Assembly (NCBI GenBank): GCA_947651225.1
Contig: CANSYK010000010.1
Span: forward strand, 1 to 64,000
Length of the DNA: 64,000 nt
DNA from: an uncultured bacterium
Lineage (GTDB): Bacteria > Bacillota > Clostridia > Lachnospirales > Lachnospiraceae
Direction: 5' to 3'
The notes beneath the pieces were generated by a model. The model worked only from the letters and a program-made list of their open reading frames with translations, made no database searches and was not told the DNA's origin. This document shows positions 28,548-39,780 of this stretch, one piece after another. The first letter of the stretch is position 1. Each line of letters starts with the position of its first letter. Position numbers and translations under genes: made by a program.

Positions 28548-29836
28548 ATGTGTAAGCGAAAAACAAAGATAGTGTGTTCTTTGTTAAGTGTTCTGATGAC
28601 AGTCGGTCTGCTGACCGGATGTGGAGGCAAAAAACAGGATGGTGTAACGGAGATACACATTGTGCAGTATAAGCCGGAAGCGGTAGATTTTTTTAACAAT
28701 TTGCAGAAAGAATTTAATGAGACACATAATGACATCCAGTTAACGATTGAATCACCAAATGATGCAATGACAATTTTGAAAACCAGATTTGTTAGGGAGG
28801 ATTATCCAGATATTATAGGAATTGGCGGAGATATCAATTATTCTAATTTTGTTGACTCTGGTATTTTGGAGGATATTTCAGATTATCAGGGATTGGGGAC
28901 AATTAAAAAATCCTACATTGATATTTTGGAAGGTTTGGAGTTTGTACCAACAGAAGGTACGTTTGGTCTTCCATATGTAGCCAATGCAGCAGGTGTACTT
29001 TATAATAAGGATATGTTTGAGGAACATAATTGGGAAATTCCGACTACCTGGAAGGAATTTATGGCACTGTGCAAGAAAATAAAGTCAGAAGGGATTCAGC
29101 CGCTGTATTTTGGTTTCCGTGATACATGGACCTGCCTTGCTCCATGGAATGCATTGGCAGTCAGCCTGACCGATGCAGACATCTGTGCACAGGTAAATAA
29201 GGGCGAAGCGGTTTTTAAAGAGGCATACAGTGATGTGGCAGATAAGATGAAGGAAATGATGGAGTATGGTGAGGCGGGGCCATTTGCGTATAATTACAAT
29301 GATGCCTGTATTTCTTTTGCGAACGGCGAAGCTGCGATGTATACAATCGGCAGTTATGCTGTTCCGCAGATTCAGTCTGTAAATCCTGACATTAATATTG
29401 ATTCCTTTGTTATGCCAGCTAGTGATGATGCATCACAGAATATTTTAAATTCAGGTGTTGATCTCCAGTTTTGCATTACTAAGGAGTGCAAAAACAAAAA
29501 AGAGGCATATGAAGTGTTAGATTTCTTATTAGAGCATGACAATATGCAGGCATATTTGGATAATCAGAATGCAGTTCCATGCAAAGAGGAGGAATTTAAC
29601 CTGGCATCTATGCTGGAAGGGGTTACCACTTACATCGAGGAAGGAAAGATGGCAGATTTCCATGACCATCATTATCCGGCTGAAATGGCAGTGGATGGAA
29701 TGATCCGACCTTTTTAATGGAAGGGGATAAAGATGCATTTTTGGCAAAATTTGATGAAGACTGGATTCGGTATAACCGTGATATTATCCGTAAGGTGGAA
29801 GAATATGAAGATGGACAGGAAAGTGGAAAGGAGTAG
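28548..29836 (+). pseudogene. Carbohydrate ABC transporter substrate-binding lipoprotein, frameshifted near the 3' end
   Basis: Lipobox LLTGCGG; ORF ends ...AVDGMIRPF* at 29717, but the expected C-terminus TFLMEGDKDAFLAKFDEDWIRYNRDIIRKVEEYEDGQESGKE* continues in another frame to ~29836. Confidence 0.75.
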
Positions 29837-29843
29837 ATGAACA

Positions 29844-30716
29844 ATGAAAAAAGAAAGAAGGCTGAGCCGCAATCAGACATATATGCTTATTACAATTCCA
29901 ATTGTAGCGCTTTTTTTCCTCTTTAATACACTGCCTTTGATTCAAGGCGTTATCTATAGTTTTACAAATTTCAAAGGTTATGGTGACTTTGATTGGGTTG
30001 GTCTGCGCAATTATATGGATTTATTTACAGACGCCAGGGTTGGCAAATCCTATTGGTTTACGTTTCGTCTGGCAGTCCTTTCAACAATTGTTACCAATGT
30101 AATCAGTCTTATGCTGGCAATTGGATTAAATTCTAAGATTAAATTTAAGAATACATTAAGAGGCATGTATTTTATACCAAATGTTTTAGGCTCACTGGTA
30201 GTTGGTTACATTTTTAGTTACATTTTTACTTATATTTTTCCTGCTTTTACAAAAATGCTTGGCGGGGAAGGCACCAGTATGTTGTCAAGTACTTCCTGGG
30301 CGTGGGTAGCGATTGTTATTGTCTGTGCATGGCAGTCCATTGCAATGAATACGATCATTTATATTTCAGGGCTTCAGACAGTTCCAGAGGATGTATACGA
30401 AGCAGGCTCTATTGATGGTGCAACAGGATGGAAAAAGTTTAAGCATTTAACCTTTCCGTTAATTATTCCGTTTTTCAGTATTAATATGGTGCTTTGTATG
30501 AAAAACTTTTTAATGGTTTTCGACCAGATTGTAGCGATGACAAGTGGTGGTCCTGCCCAAAGTACAGAATCTATCTCATTCCTGATTTACAACAATGGTA
30601 TGTCAGGCGGTCAGTTTGGATTCCAAAGCGCAAATGCTGTGTTGTTCTTTGTTGTAATTGTTGTAATTTCTGTGTTGCAGTTGAATTTCACAAATAAGAA
30701 AGGGGAGCAGTTATAA
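29844..30716 (+). CDS. Sugar ABC transporter permease
   Basis: Multi-TM with the EAA motif YEAGSIDGATGWKKFKHLTFPLI. Confidence 0.92.
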   Translation: MKKERRLSRNQTYMLITIPIVALFFLFNTLPLIQGVIYSFTNFKGYGDFDWVGLRNYMDLFTDARVGKSYWFTFRLAVLSTIVTNVISLMLAIGLNSKIKFKNTLRGMYFIPNVLGSLVVGYIFSYIFTYIFPAFTKMLGGEGTSMLSSTSWAWVAIVIVCAWQSIAMNTIIYISGLQTVPEDVYEAGSIDGATGWKKFKHLTFPLIIPFFSINMVLCMKNFLMVFDQIVAMTSGGPAQSTESISFLIYNNGMSGGQFGFQSANAVLFFVVIVVISVLQLNFTNKKGEQL

Positions 30717-31585
30717 TGAATAATAATGATCAGAAAATGAGCAAGAAGAATTTAAAAAATTCCGGTCATGTTAACTGGCCAGTTACTATCCTGCTGATTC
30801 TGGGGCTTAGTACAATCATCTTTCCATTGTATATGACGGTAGTAATCGCTTTTAAACAGCCTTCCGAGATGACGAACAGTATTTCAGGAATTCTTTCCCT
30901 TCCTAAGAGCTGGAGTTTGGCAAATTTTAAAGAGGCAATGGAAGTGACAGATTTTTGGAATTCTCTGGGAAATAGTTTATTGATTACGGTGGCAACAGTG
31001 GCGCTTTCCATCGTACTTCATTCTATGCTGGGCTATGTCCTTGGGCGCACCCAGGCAAAGAAAAAGGGATATAAACTAATTTATTTCTATGTTGTCAGTG
31101 GTATGTTTGTCCCGTTCGCCATCTTAATGATGCCGTTAGTAAAACAGACTGCAATTTTGCATCTCGATAATATGTTAGGTGTAGTTATTCTCTATACTGT
31201 ATTTTATATGCCGATGAATGTCATGTTATATTCTGGATACTTAACCAATATTCCGGTTGCATTGGAGGAAGCAGCTTATGTAGATGGCGCATCAACATGG
31301 AGAACATATTGGCAGACAATATTCCCGATTATGAAGCCGATGCACGCAACGGTTGCGATTTTAACGGCTCTTGGTACATGGAATGACGTTATGACACCAT
31401 TAGTTATTATGTCAGGTTCAAAAAATACATTACCGCTTGCCCAGTTATCATTCCAAACACAGTTCGGTGCGAATTATAATCTGGCATTTGCCTCTTACTT
31501 GTTGGCATTGCTGCCAATTATTATATTCTACCTTATCTGTCAGAAACAGATTTTGGGCGGCGTTGTAAATGGTGCAGTAAAATAA
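30716..31585 (+). CDS. Carbohydrate ABC transporter permease
   Basis: EAA motif LEEAAYVDGASTWRTYWQTIFPIMKP; overlaps upstream stop. Confidence 0.92.
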   Translation: MNNNDQKMSKKNLKNSGHVNWPVTILLILGLSTIIFPLYMTVVIAFKQPSEMTNSISGILSLPKSWSLANFKEAMEVTDFWNSLGNSLLITVATVALSIVLHSMLGYVLGRTQAKKKGYKLIYFYVVSGMFVPFAILMMPLVKQTAILHLDNMLGVVILYTVFYMPMNVMLYSGYLTNIPVALEEAAYVDGASTWRTYWQTIFPIMKPMHATVAILTALGTWNDVMTPLVIMSGSKNTLPLAQLSFQTQFGANYNLAFASYLLALLPIIIFYLICQKQILGGVVNGAVK

Positions 31586-31615
31586 TAAAAAAGTAATTTA
31601 GAGGAGGAGAACAAT

Positions 31616-33802
31616 ATGAGCATTCGGTTTGATGAAAAAAGCAGGATTTTCCACTTAACAACACAAAAATCTACTTACCAGATGAAGGTGGATCAGTATG
31701 GCTTTTTGTTACATCTTTATTATGGAAAGCGGACAGAACAGAATGCAGAATATTTTTTGCAGTTTGTAGACAGAGGATTTTCCGGTAATCCCTATGATGC
31801 AGGAGATGACACAACGTATTCAATGGATATATTGCCGCAGGAATTCCCCTGCCGTGGAAATGGGGATTATAGAAACACTTGTTTTTTGATGGAAAATGCA
31901 GATGGTTCTACAGGCTGCGACCTACGCTACATTTCTCATGAGATTCAGGCAGGGAAATATTCACTCTGCGGACTGCCGGCGGTTTATGCAGATGACAGAA
32001 AAGCAGATACGCTCAAGATTGTGCTTAAGGATAAGGTATCTGGTGCAGAGGTGGTTTTACTGTATGGTGTTTTGCCGGATCTGGATATCATTACAAGAAG
32101 CGCCCTTGTTAAAAATAATGGGCAGGAGAGCTTTTTTGTTATGAAAGCGGCGGCAGCCTGCCTTGATTTTCCGGTCGGAGACTTTGATATTATCGGCTTT
32201 TATGGAAGACATATGATGGAGCGCAATTTTGAACGTACTCATGTGGGGCACCATGCATATACCATTGGAAGCCGCCGGGGGACGTCAAGCCATCAGCATA
32301 ACCCTATGATGATTTTGGCAGATACAGCAGCCACAGAGGATATGGGAAGCTGTTATGCTATGTCGCTTTTGTACAGTGGCGGTTTTGAAGGCACTGTGGA
32401 AAAGGATCAGATCAATCAGACACGTATGGTTCTGGGGCTGCAGCCGGAACAATTGCGGTATCCGGTAAAACCGGGAGATACCTTTGTGATTCCAGAAGTG
32501 ATTCTGTCATACAGCCAGGAGGGATTTGGCAGGTTATCTTACAATCTTCACCAATGTATTCGGCACCATGTATGCCGTGGGGAATATCAGACTGCTGTTC
32601 GTCCAGTCTTGCTTAATAGCTGGGAGGCATGCTATTTCGATATCAATGCGGATAACCTGTGCCGATTGGCAAAAGAGGCAGCAGATCTGGGTATGGATAT
32701 GCTTGTTATGGATGATGGCTGGTTTGGAAAGCGGGATGATGATAGCAGCGGCCTGGGTGACTGGTATGTAAATGAAGAGAAGCTGGGGATGCCGCTTTCT
32801 GAATTGATAGATAAGGTAAATGCTCTTGGCATGAAATTTGGCGTATGGTTTGAGCCAGAGATGGTGAATGAGGACAGCGATTTGTACCGTAAGCATCCAG
32901 ACTGGGCGATGGTAATTCCAGAGAGAAAGCCAGTGCGCGGCCGTAACCAGCTTGTGCTGGATTTTTCAAGAAAAGAGGTAGTGGATGCTGTTTATGAACA
33001 GATGCGGGAGCTTCTTAATCACAACCATATTGAATATATCAAGTGGGATATGAACCGCAGTATATGCGATGTATATTCCCATACTGCAAAGGAGCAGGGA
33101 AGAGTGCTTTATGATTATGTACTGGGGCTTTATGATTTTCTGGAACGCCTGAACAGGGACTACCCGCATATTTTGCTGGAGGGCTGCAGTGGCGGCGGCG
33201 GTCGGTTTGATGCAGGTATGCTGTATTATACACCGCAAATCTGGTGTAGTGATAACACAGATGCTATAGACCGTCTGTACATTCAGTATGGAACTTCTTT
33301 TGGATATCCGGTATCGGCAGTTGGTTCCCATGTATCGGCTGTTCCCAATCATCAGACGGGGCGTGTTACGGCAATTGATGCGAGAAGTGTGGCAGCTATG
33401 TCGGGAACCTTTGGCTATGAACTGGATTTGGAAAAACTGTCTGTTGAAGAGAAGGATAAAATCAGAGAGCAGATAGCAGAATATAAGAAGCTGGCTCCAT
33501 TGATTTTAAATGGAAGATATTATCGGCTGACGAATCCTTTTACAGATGAAGTTGCAGCATGGCAATATGTGTCAGAGGATAAGGAAGAAGTATTGTTTAA
33601 TGCTGTACAGCTTGAAATCCATGGTAATATGACACCGGTTTTTGTACGGCTAAAGGGACTGGAGAGAGGTGTTTTCTATCAGGAGGAGCAGACAGGAGTT
33701 TTATATCCTTCTGATATATTGATGGAAGTTGGGCTGCCTTTGCAAAATGAGCAGTATGAATACCAGTTTTATCAAATAACTTTACACAAGAGTGCGAACT
33801 AA
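31616..33802 (+). CDS. Alpha-galactosidase, GH36
   Basis: 728 aa; MDDGWFGKRDDDSSGLGDWYVNEEKLG, YIKWDMNRSI, LLEGCSGGGGRFDAGMLYYTPQIWCSDNTDA. Confidence 0.94.
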   Translation: MSIRFDEKSRIFHLTTQKSTYQMKVDQYGFLLHLYYGKRTEQNAEYFLQFVDRGFSGNPYDAGDDTTYSMDILPQEFPCRGNGDYRNTCFLMENADGSTGCDLRYISHEIQAGKYSLCGLPAVYADDRKADTLKIVLKDKVSGAEVVLLYGVLPDLDIITRSALVKNNGQESFFVMKAAAACLDFPVGDFDIIGFYGRHMMERNFERTHVGHHAYTIGSRRGTSSHQHNPMMILADTAATEDMGSCYAMSLLYSGGFEGTVEKDQINQTRMVLGLQPEQLRYPVKPGDTFVIPEVILSYSQEGFGRLSYNLHQCIRHHVCRGEYQTAVRPVLLNSWEACYFDINADNLCRLAKEAADLGMDMLVMDDGWFGKRDDDSSGLGDWYVNEEKLGMPLSELIDKVNALGMKFGVWFEPEMVNEDSDLYRKHPDWAMVIPERKPVRGRNQLVLDFSRKEVVDAVYEQMRELLNHNHIEYIKWDMNRSICDVYSHTAKEQGRVLYDYVLGLYDFLERLNRDYPHILLEGCSGGGGRFDAGMLYYTPQIWCSDNTDAIDRLYIQYGTSFGYPVSAVGSHVSAVPNHQTGRVTAIDARSVAAMSGTFGYELDLEKLSVEEKDKIREQIAEYKKLAPLILNGRYYRLTNPFTDEVAAWQYVSEDKEEVLFNAVQLEIHGNMTPVFVRLKGLERGVFYQEEQTGVLYPSDILMEVGLPLQNEQYEYQFYQITLHKSAN

Positions 33803-33948
33803 TGTTTGGTTTTTGCGTAGACAAAAGGGGGTGATTGTGGTATAATTGACCTTGATTTTGCTTCTTGTTTTTTTGTCAGGTTTTACTGCCTTTGCCTGTA
33901 CTTTTTTATGTACAGTGATATCCTATAAAGGACAAAGGAGGGGTCAAA

Positions 33949-36900
33949 ATGATTCATTCAAAGATTAGAACTTACCTTCATGATAATAAAGAGGAGTTGT
34001 TCAGGAAACTATTAGAAGCAAGGAGAGGCAATAAGTATAAAGAAGAAAATTTCAGACAAAATTGTGCAATTATATTGGATGACCTGTTTAAGAAATTGGA
34101 GATTGATGGGAATGTAAATGTAGAAAATGAATTTACAGTATTAGAAGGGCGAATTGATTCTTTATATGGTAATTTTCTCATTGAATATAAATATCCAACA
34201 AGAATTGCAAGTTCTAATACAGCAGGTAATTTGAAATTTATAGAGCAGGTTCAAAGGCAGATGAATGGCTTCCATAAAAAAACGAGGGTTCCCTTTCATA
34301 AGATCATGGGCGTGGTTTTTGATGGATATTATGTAATATATGTAAAAAAACAAGGGGATGATTGGAATATTAGTGTACCACAGGAAATGACGGTTGATTC
34401 ATATGAGTTATTTCTTATGAGATTGCTATCTGTGAATTCAGGTGGAAAAGCTTTGCTGGTTGATAATTTGATAAAGGATTTTGGCTCAGCCAGTACCCAG
34501 TCAGTTCAGGCTGTTTCAATATTATATAATAAGTTGGAATGCAATAATGAAAGGAATAAAGCAAAATTACTATTTGAACAGTGGCAGACTCTTTATCGGG
34601 AGGTATGTGGATATAGTTTTGAAACAAAAGATTTAAAAATGAAAGGTTTAAAAGAACAGTATTCGCTGCAGACGGAGACGATAAATTACTCTTATCTGAT
34701 TTTTGCCATTCAGACATATTTTTCGTTATTGATAAAAGTATTGTCCTTGAATATTTTAACATATTTAAAGGGCAATACTATGATGGAAAGGTTTTGTTTT
34801 CACACAGAAAGTTTTGAAAAATTAAGAGATGATTTTAAGGACATTGAAGGGGGAGGAATATTTCGAAGACTTGGTATTTCGAATTTTTTGGAAGGAGATT
34901 TTTTTAGCTGGTATTTATATCTTTGGGATGATGAGCTTGGTGTTCTTTTGCAGACGTTGATTGAAACTTTTGACAATTACGATTATTCAATTATTGTTTT
35001 GGAACGTGATACAGCAAGAGATATTTTAAAAAATTTGTATTATGAATTGCTGCCTGCTGTATTACGGAGAAATTTAGGAGAGTTTTATACGCCAGACTGG
35101 CTGGCAGAGTTTTTGTTGGAAGATTTGCAGCCTCAGATAAAAGAGGACACATTATTTTTAGATCCAACTTGTGGTTCAGGTACATTTTTAGTTATGCTGG
35201 TAAAAAAGATAATGAATCATTATGGCTCCAATATGTCTTCTGGAAAGCTCCTGAAAATCGTTACGAACAGTGTAATAGGGTATGATTTGAATCCATTAGC
35301 AGTTATATGCGCACGTGCCAACTATATCATTGCGCTGGGAGGGATTTTATCTGAGTGTGAGGAACCGGTAGAGATTCCAGTATATTTATGCGATGCTATG
35401 CTGACTGTCTTAGAAGGATATGAAAAAAGCAAAGATTGTTATATCATTCCAACTAAGGCAGAAACTTTTATTCTGCCGAAAAAACTTGTCGATATAAAAA
35501 AAGTAAATATTGTCATGGATATTGTGAACGATTCTATTCATAGAGGTGGTAATTTAGAGGTATTTGAAATGCGGCTAATAAAGGAGTTACCAGAATTGAG
35601 TCAGAGTTTATCACATAACGAGTATGAAGTACTAAAAGATTTTTATATAAAGATGGAAACATTGAACAAAGAAAATCTGGATGGTGTTTGGGCTAATGTT
35701 ATTAAGAATGCGTTTGCGCCGATATTCCAAAGAAAGGCTGACTACATAATCGGGAACCCGCCATGGATCGATTGGCAGAATCTCCCAGGAAATTATCGGG
35801 AGTCCATACAAAAGTATTGGTATGATTATCGTGTTTTTGACCATAAAGGGCAAAAAGCACAATTGGGTAGTGCCCATGATGATATTTCTGTACTCATGAC
35901 ATATGTTATAATGGACAATTTTTTGAAGGACGGAGCAAAGTTGGGGTTTGTAATAAATCAAAATTTATTACAGGCATCTGGTGGAGGGGACGGTTTTCGG
36001 AAATTTACTATAAAAGAAAAAATTCCTGTAAGTGTTAAGTCTGTAAATGATTTTGTTGAAGTTGAGCCTTTTAAAGATTTGGGGGTAAATAATAAAACCG
36101 CAACGATTATTTTACAAAAAGGTGAAAGGAATACTTACCCAGTTGTATATAAAAAATGGTATAAATGTAATAAAAATGTAATCTGCTCCAACGAGAGTAA
36201 GGCAAGTGTTTTTGACAGATTGATCAAATGCAAAGAACTCTATGCTTCACCAATTAATGAATACAATTCCCCATGGATGGTTGCTACATCTAATGAAAAA
36301 AAGATTTTTGATAAGATGATAAACAAAGAAGGCTCTTCATTCTATCGTGCACGAAAGGGTGTAGATACCAGTGCCAACGCCATTTTTTGGGTAAGGGAAA
36401 AGAAAAGAATGAAATCTGGTTTGATGCTTGTAGACAATTCTCCAGAGAATAGCCGCAAAAAGATTATTCAGATTTCTAATTTTCCGGTAGAAAAGGAGCA
36501 TATTTATCCATTATTGAGGGGGAAGGATGTAAAAAAATGGAAGTATAATCCAGAGTATTCCATTATACTGCCTTACACCAAGGAAGGAAAAGTGATAGGA
36601 AAGGATGAATTGTTATTAACTTGTCCTAATACGTTTGATTATTTTTATTTAGATCGACATGGTTTTATTCCTGTTTTAAAAGAAAGAGCCACATATAAGA
36701 AATTCATTTTGAGACAGGATGAACATGCACCAGAGTATTCTTTATATAATATTGGCAAATATACATTTTCTCCATATAAAGTCATTTGGAAGGCATTGTC
36801 TAAAGGGGTCGCAGCGGTGACTATTTCAAATGATGATAATCGAATGCTTATACCAGATCATAATTTGCTCATGGTTCCGTTGGAGAATGAATCAGAGGCA

Positions 36901-37152
36901 TACTATTTGACAGGTGTTTTAAATGCGGATATTGTTTCGCAGTTTGTAAATGCATATGTTGCATGGTTCATATCAGGGCATATTTTAGAAAGAATCAATA
37001 TACCACGATATTGTGAAAAGAATATATTGCATAATGAAATTGCTATATTGGCAAAAGAGGCTCATTCCGCAGTTGGAGATGAAAAGGGATTGGAGGAAAT
37101 CGAGAGTCGATTAAATGAAAAAGTAAATGGGCTTTTATTAGATTCTGTATGA
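33949..37152 (+). CDS. Single-chain restriction-modification enzyme (type IIG-like; N-6 adenine methylase fused to a possible PD-(D/E)XK domain)
   Basis: LGEFYTPDWLAEFLL, LDPTCGSGTFLVM, GYDLNPLAVICARANY, ADYIIGNPPWIDW; N-terminal GRIDSLYGNFLIEYK resembles PD-(D/E)XK; C-terminal target-recognition-like region. Confidence 0.85.
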   Translation: MIHSKIRTYLHDNKEELFRKLLEARRGNKYKEENFRQNCAIILDDLFKKLEIDGNVNVENEFTVLEGRIDSLYGNFLIEYKYPTRIASSNTAGNLKFIEQVQRQMNGFHKKTRVPFHKIMGVVFDGYYVIYVKKQGDDWNISVPQEMTVDSYELFLMRLLSVNSGGKALLVDNLIKDFGSASTQSVQAVSILYNKLECNNERNKAKLLFEQWQTLYREVCGYSFETKDLKMKGLKEQYSLQTETINYSYLIFAIQTYFSLLIKVLSLNILTYLKGNTMMERFCFHTESFEKLRDDFKDIEGGGIFRRLGISNFLEGDFFSWYLYLWDDELGVLLQTLIETFDNYDYSIIVLERDTARDILKNLYYELLPAVLRRNLGEFYTPDWLAEFLLEDLQPQIKEDTLFLDPTCGSGTFLVMLVKKIMNHYGSNMSSGKLLKIVTNSVIGYDLNPLAVICARANYIIALGGILSECEEPVEIPVYLCDAMLTVLEGYEKSKDCYIIPTKAETFILPKKLVDIKKVNIVMDIVNDSIHRGGNLEVFEMRLIKELPELSQSLSHNEYEVLKDFYIKMETLNKENLDGVWANVIKNAFAPIFQRKADYIIGNPPWIDWQNLPGNYRESIQKYWYDYRVFDHKGQKAQLGSAHDDISVLMTYVIMDNFLKDGAKLGFVINQNLLQASGGGDGFRKFTIKEKIPVSVKSVNDFVEVEPFKDLGVNNKTATIILQKGERNTYPVVYKKWYKCNKNVICSNESKASVFDRLIKCKELYASPINEYNSPWMVATSNEKKIFDKMINKEGSSFYRARKGVDTSANAIFWVREKKRMKSGLMLVDNSPENSRKKIIQISNFPVEKEHIYPLLRGKDVKKWKYNPEYSIILPYTKEGKVIGKDELLLTCPNTFDYFYLDRHGFIPVLKERATYKKFILRQDEHAPEYSLYNIGKYTFSPYKVIWKALSKGVAAVTISNDDNRMLIPDHNLLMVPLENESEAYYLTGVLNADIVSQFVNAYVAWFISGHILERINIPRYCEKNILHNEIAILAKEAHSAVGDEKGLEEIESRLNEKVNGLLLDSV

Positions 37153-37250
37153 TGGATGAAATTTGCAAATATGTGAAAAGGGAAACAAATTATTATAGGA
37201 AGAATTGTGAGCCACTTGATACGATTTTGATGTATTGGGTGGCTTTTTGA
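37149..37250 (+). CDS. Possible 33-aa ORF overlapping the R-M stop codon (ATGA)
   Basis: MMDEICKYVKRETNYYRKNCEPLDTILMYWVAF*. Confidence 0.3.
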   Translation: MMDEICKYVKRETNYYRKNCEPLDTILMYWVAF

Positions 37251-37345
37251 CGATGATATGACGAAGGGTGTAACCTGTTTGATTGACATTGTACCTCTCT
37301 GTTGATATAATTGGTGTAAGTCTAAAAATTACAGGAGGAACAGAC

Positions 37346-38113
37346 ATGAAAATCACGCAGATTGTTTTTAGCCCGACGGGAGGAACACAGCAGGTTGCAG
37401 ATATCATATCAGAAGAATGGGGAAGTCATGTCACGAAGGTTGATTTAACCACTCCAGAGGATGATTATTTCCTTTTAAATTTTTTGCAAGATGATATTGC
37501 CATTATTGCGGTTCCTTCTTATGGAGGACGAGTGCCCGCCCTTGCGGCAGAACGGCTTGCAAAAATAAATGGTAATCAGGCTCAATGCGTTGTCGTTTGT
37601 GTGTATGGGAATCGGGCATATGAAGATACTCTCCTTGAATTAAGCGATATTGCTGAGCAAAGTAATTTTAAGGTAATCGCCGCTGTTTCTGCAATCGCAG
37701 AACATTCCATTATGCATCAGTATGCAACAGGCAGACCAGACCAGAAAGACAAAGATGAACTGCACAGTTTTGCAAGAAAAATTTATGAAAAAATCGTAAA
37801 TAGCAACACGGATGCATCTGCGATCCAGATACCTGGTAATCGCCTCTACAAAAAATCTGTTGGAGGAGGCTTAGTTCCAAAAGCTAATGACAAGTGTATT
37901 AGTTGCGGCCTTTGTGCCGAAAAGTGCCCAGCACAGGCAATCAGCAAGGAGAATATAAAAAGTACGGAAAGTAAAAAATGTATTTCATGTATGAGATGTG
38001 TTGTACAATGTCCACAGTCAGCCCGCAAAGTGAATGGGGCAATGGTTTCGGTTGCAGCACTGGCAATTAAAAAAGCCTGTTCCAAAAGAAAAGATAATGA
38101 GCTTTATGTATAA
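37346..38113 (+). CDS. EFR1-type flavodoxin/ferredoxin protein
   Basis: Flavodoxin-like start IVFSPTGGTQQVADII and two 4Fe-4S motifs CISCGLCAEKCP / CISCMRCVVQCP. Confidence 0.85.
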   Translation: MKITQIVFSPTGGTQQVADIISEEWGSHVTKVDLTTPEDDYFLLNFLQDDIAIIAVPSYGGRVPALAAERLAKINGNQAQCVVVCVYGNRAYEDTLLELSDIAEQSNFKVIAAVSAIAEHSIMHQYATGRPDQKDKDELHSFARKIYEKIVNSNTDASAIQIPGNRLYKKSVGGGLVPKANDKCISCGLCAEKCPAQAISKENIKSTESKKCISCMRCVVQCPQSARKVNGAMVSVAALAIKKACSKRKDNELYV

Positions 38114-38177
38114 AGGCTTGTAATGACATTAATGTGTTATGGCAACACGTTCTAGTAGTTCTTCAAATTCCGAACCG

Positions 38178-38513
38178 TCACGAAGAAATGCGTATTCCTG
38201 ATTGTTTGCTATACTGCACGTCCATAACATTTACAGTAACAAGTAATCTTTTGAGTGTTATGTACCTAGCAACATTATTTTTGACTGTAAATTTCAGAGA
38301 TGCGTAGTATAAAACTGCTTTGCGCCCACCGGTAGATTCCAGTTCGCCTTTTTCCGTTACAAGCCCTGTTTCCATCAACTCATTTACATTGGATAACACA
38401 GTAGGCATACTCAGGTTTAATTGTTTTGCCAGTTCTACTTTTGAGGTGTCCCCATGGTTTAACATATAATTAAGAATAGTGTATTTTTTTGCTTTTTTCC
38501 CTGAATATGGCAT
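38178..38513 (-). pseudogene. N-terminal HTH fragment of a ROK-family repressor
   Basis: YTILNYMLNHGDTSKVELAKQLNLSMPTVLSNVNELMETGLVTEKGELESTGGRKAVLYY, then truncated. Confidence 0.7.
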
Positions 38514-38656
38514 ATATTCTTCAATTCCCTCGCTTTTATAAATTCTTTAATAAAAGGATTATACTCCATAACGGAATATAAGTAAAGTTGATTATTTTAC
38601 AAGTGTGGCATGAATGTATCATGGGCAATGGAGACAGTGTTTGTTTTTCCCCGGTT

Positions 38657-39411
38657 TTAGTGCTTAACAGTTCCTTGCTCTAAACGATATGACATCATAT
38701 TATTAGTAAGATTAGTGAAAGCAGTTTTATATTTATCCTTTTTATGGAAGACTGCATGGTATGTGACATTTGCATCTGGGTCTGCAATAGGTATTCGGAT
38801 TCGGTTTTCTGGAATTTCATTGATTTGATCGGAGAGATTCGTGGTAAAACAGGGCAGTGCAGATTCACGGATCAGTTCCTGCAGCGAAAATCGGTCAGGT
38901 TGTACCAGAAACCGGGAGGCGGGCATTTTAGCACGGCACATAGCATCCCAAAAACCAAGTCTGGTGCCAAGAAGAAAATGATGGCTGTCGAGGTCTGAAA
39001 AAGAGAGGGCAGAATGATTTACAAGTTCATGGGTGGGTGGAATACATGCCTCCAGATGTTCCTTTAGAAATGGAATACAGCAGTAATCTTCTGAGGGAAG
39101 TTCCTCTGTCAGGACTGCCATCAGGCAGTGGCCAGATTTTAAATCATTCAGGACATCCATGTTATTTTTTATGGAAGAAGAAACGGTCAGGTCAGGAAAT
39201 TCAGAAGTCAGGCATTCAGTGAAATATGGTTTTTGCTACGGCAGAACAGGGAGACGCCAAATGTATCCTCCAGATGCTGCATGGTTCTTGTTATCGTTGG
39301 CTGGGAGATATGCAGGTTTTCAGCAGCTTGTTGCCTTCCGCAGTCTGCAAAGGCAACAAGCTGTTCTAATTCCAATAAGTTTAACATATTTAACAACTCC
39401 TCACGATTCAT
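38657..39411 (-). pseudogene. LysR-family regulator, disrupted
   Basis: HTH part (39208-39411: MLNLLELEQLVAFADCGRQQAAENLHISQPTITRTMQHLEDTFGVSLF) and effector part (38657-39160) in different frames, with a missing segment. Confidence 0.75.
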
Positions 39412-39780
39412 TTACCGAAATCTGAATTTCATGATTCTAATTGTACCTTTTTTATGTCTGGCTGTAAACTGTAAAATAAGAAAGATACTCCTCTGTGGAG
39501 AGTCTTGCCTTATCTCAATGCCCTTATTTGGAGGCATTATCCCATAGGATAATCAGAAAGTTACAGAACATGACAGATGAAGAATTTGAGCAACTTAGGA
39601 CCTGTAAATAATGCAAAATGTATACAATAAGAAAATATTAGCGATAGTGTTGTAAGAGGAATGTTGACAGTAAGTTAGAAAATAAGATAACATGTCAAAA
39701 GTATTTTATGCTGGAATGGGCAGATATGAAACGGCGCAGAAGTTGAGTCAAGTATTTTAATCAGAATGGATAGTGTTATC

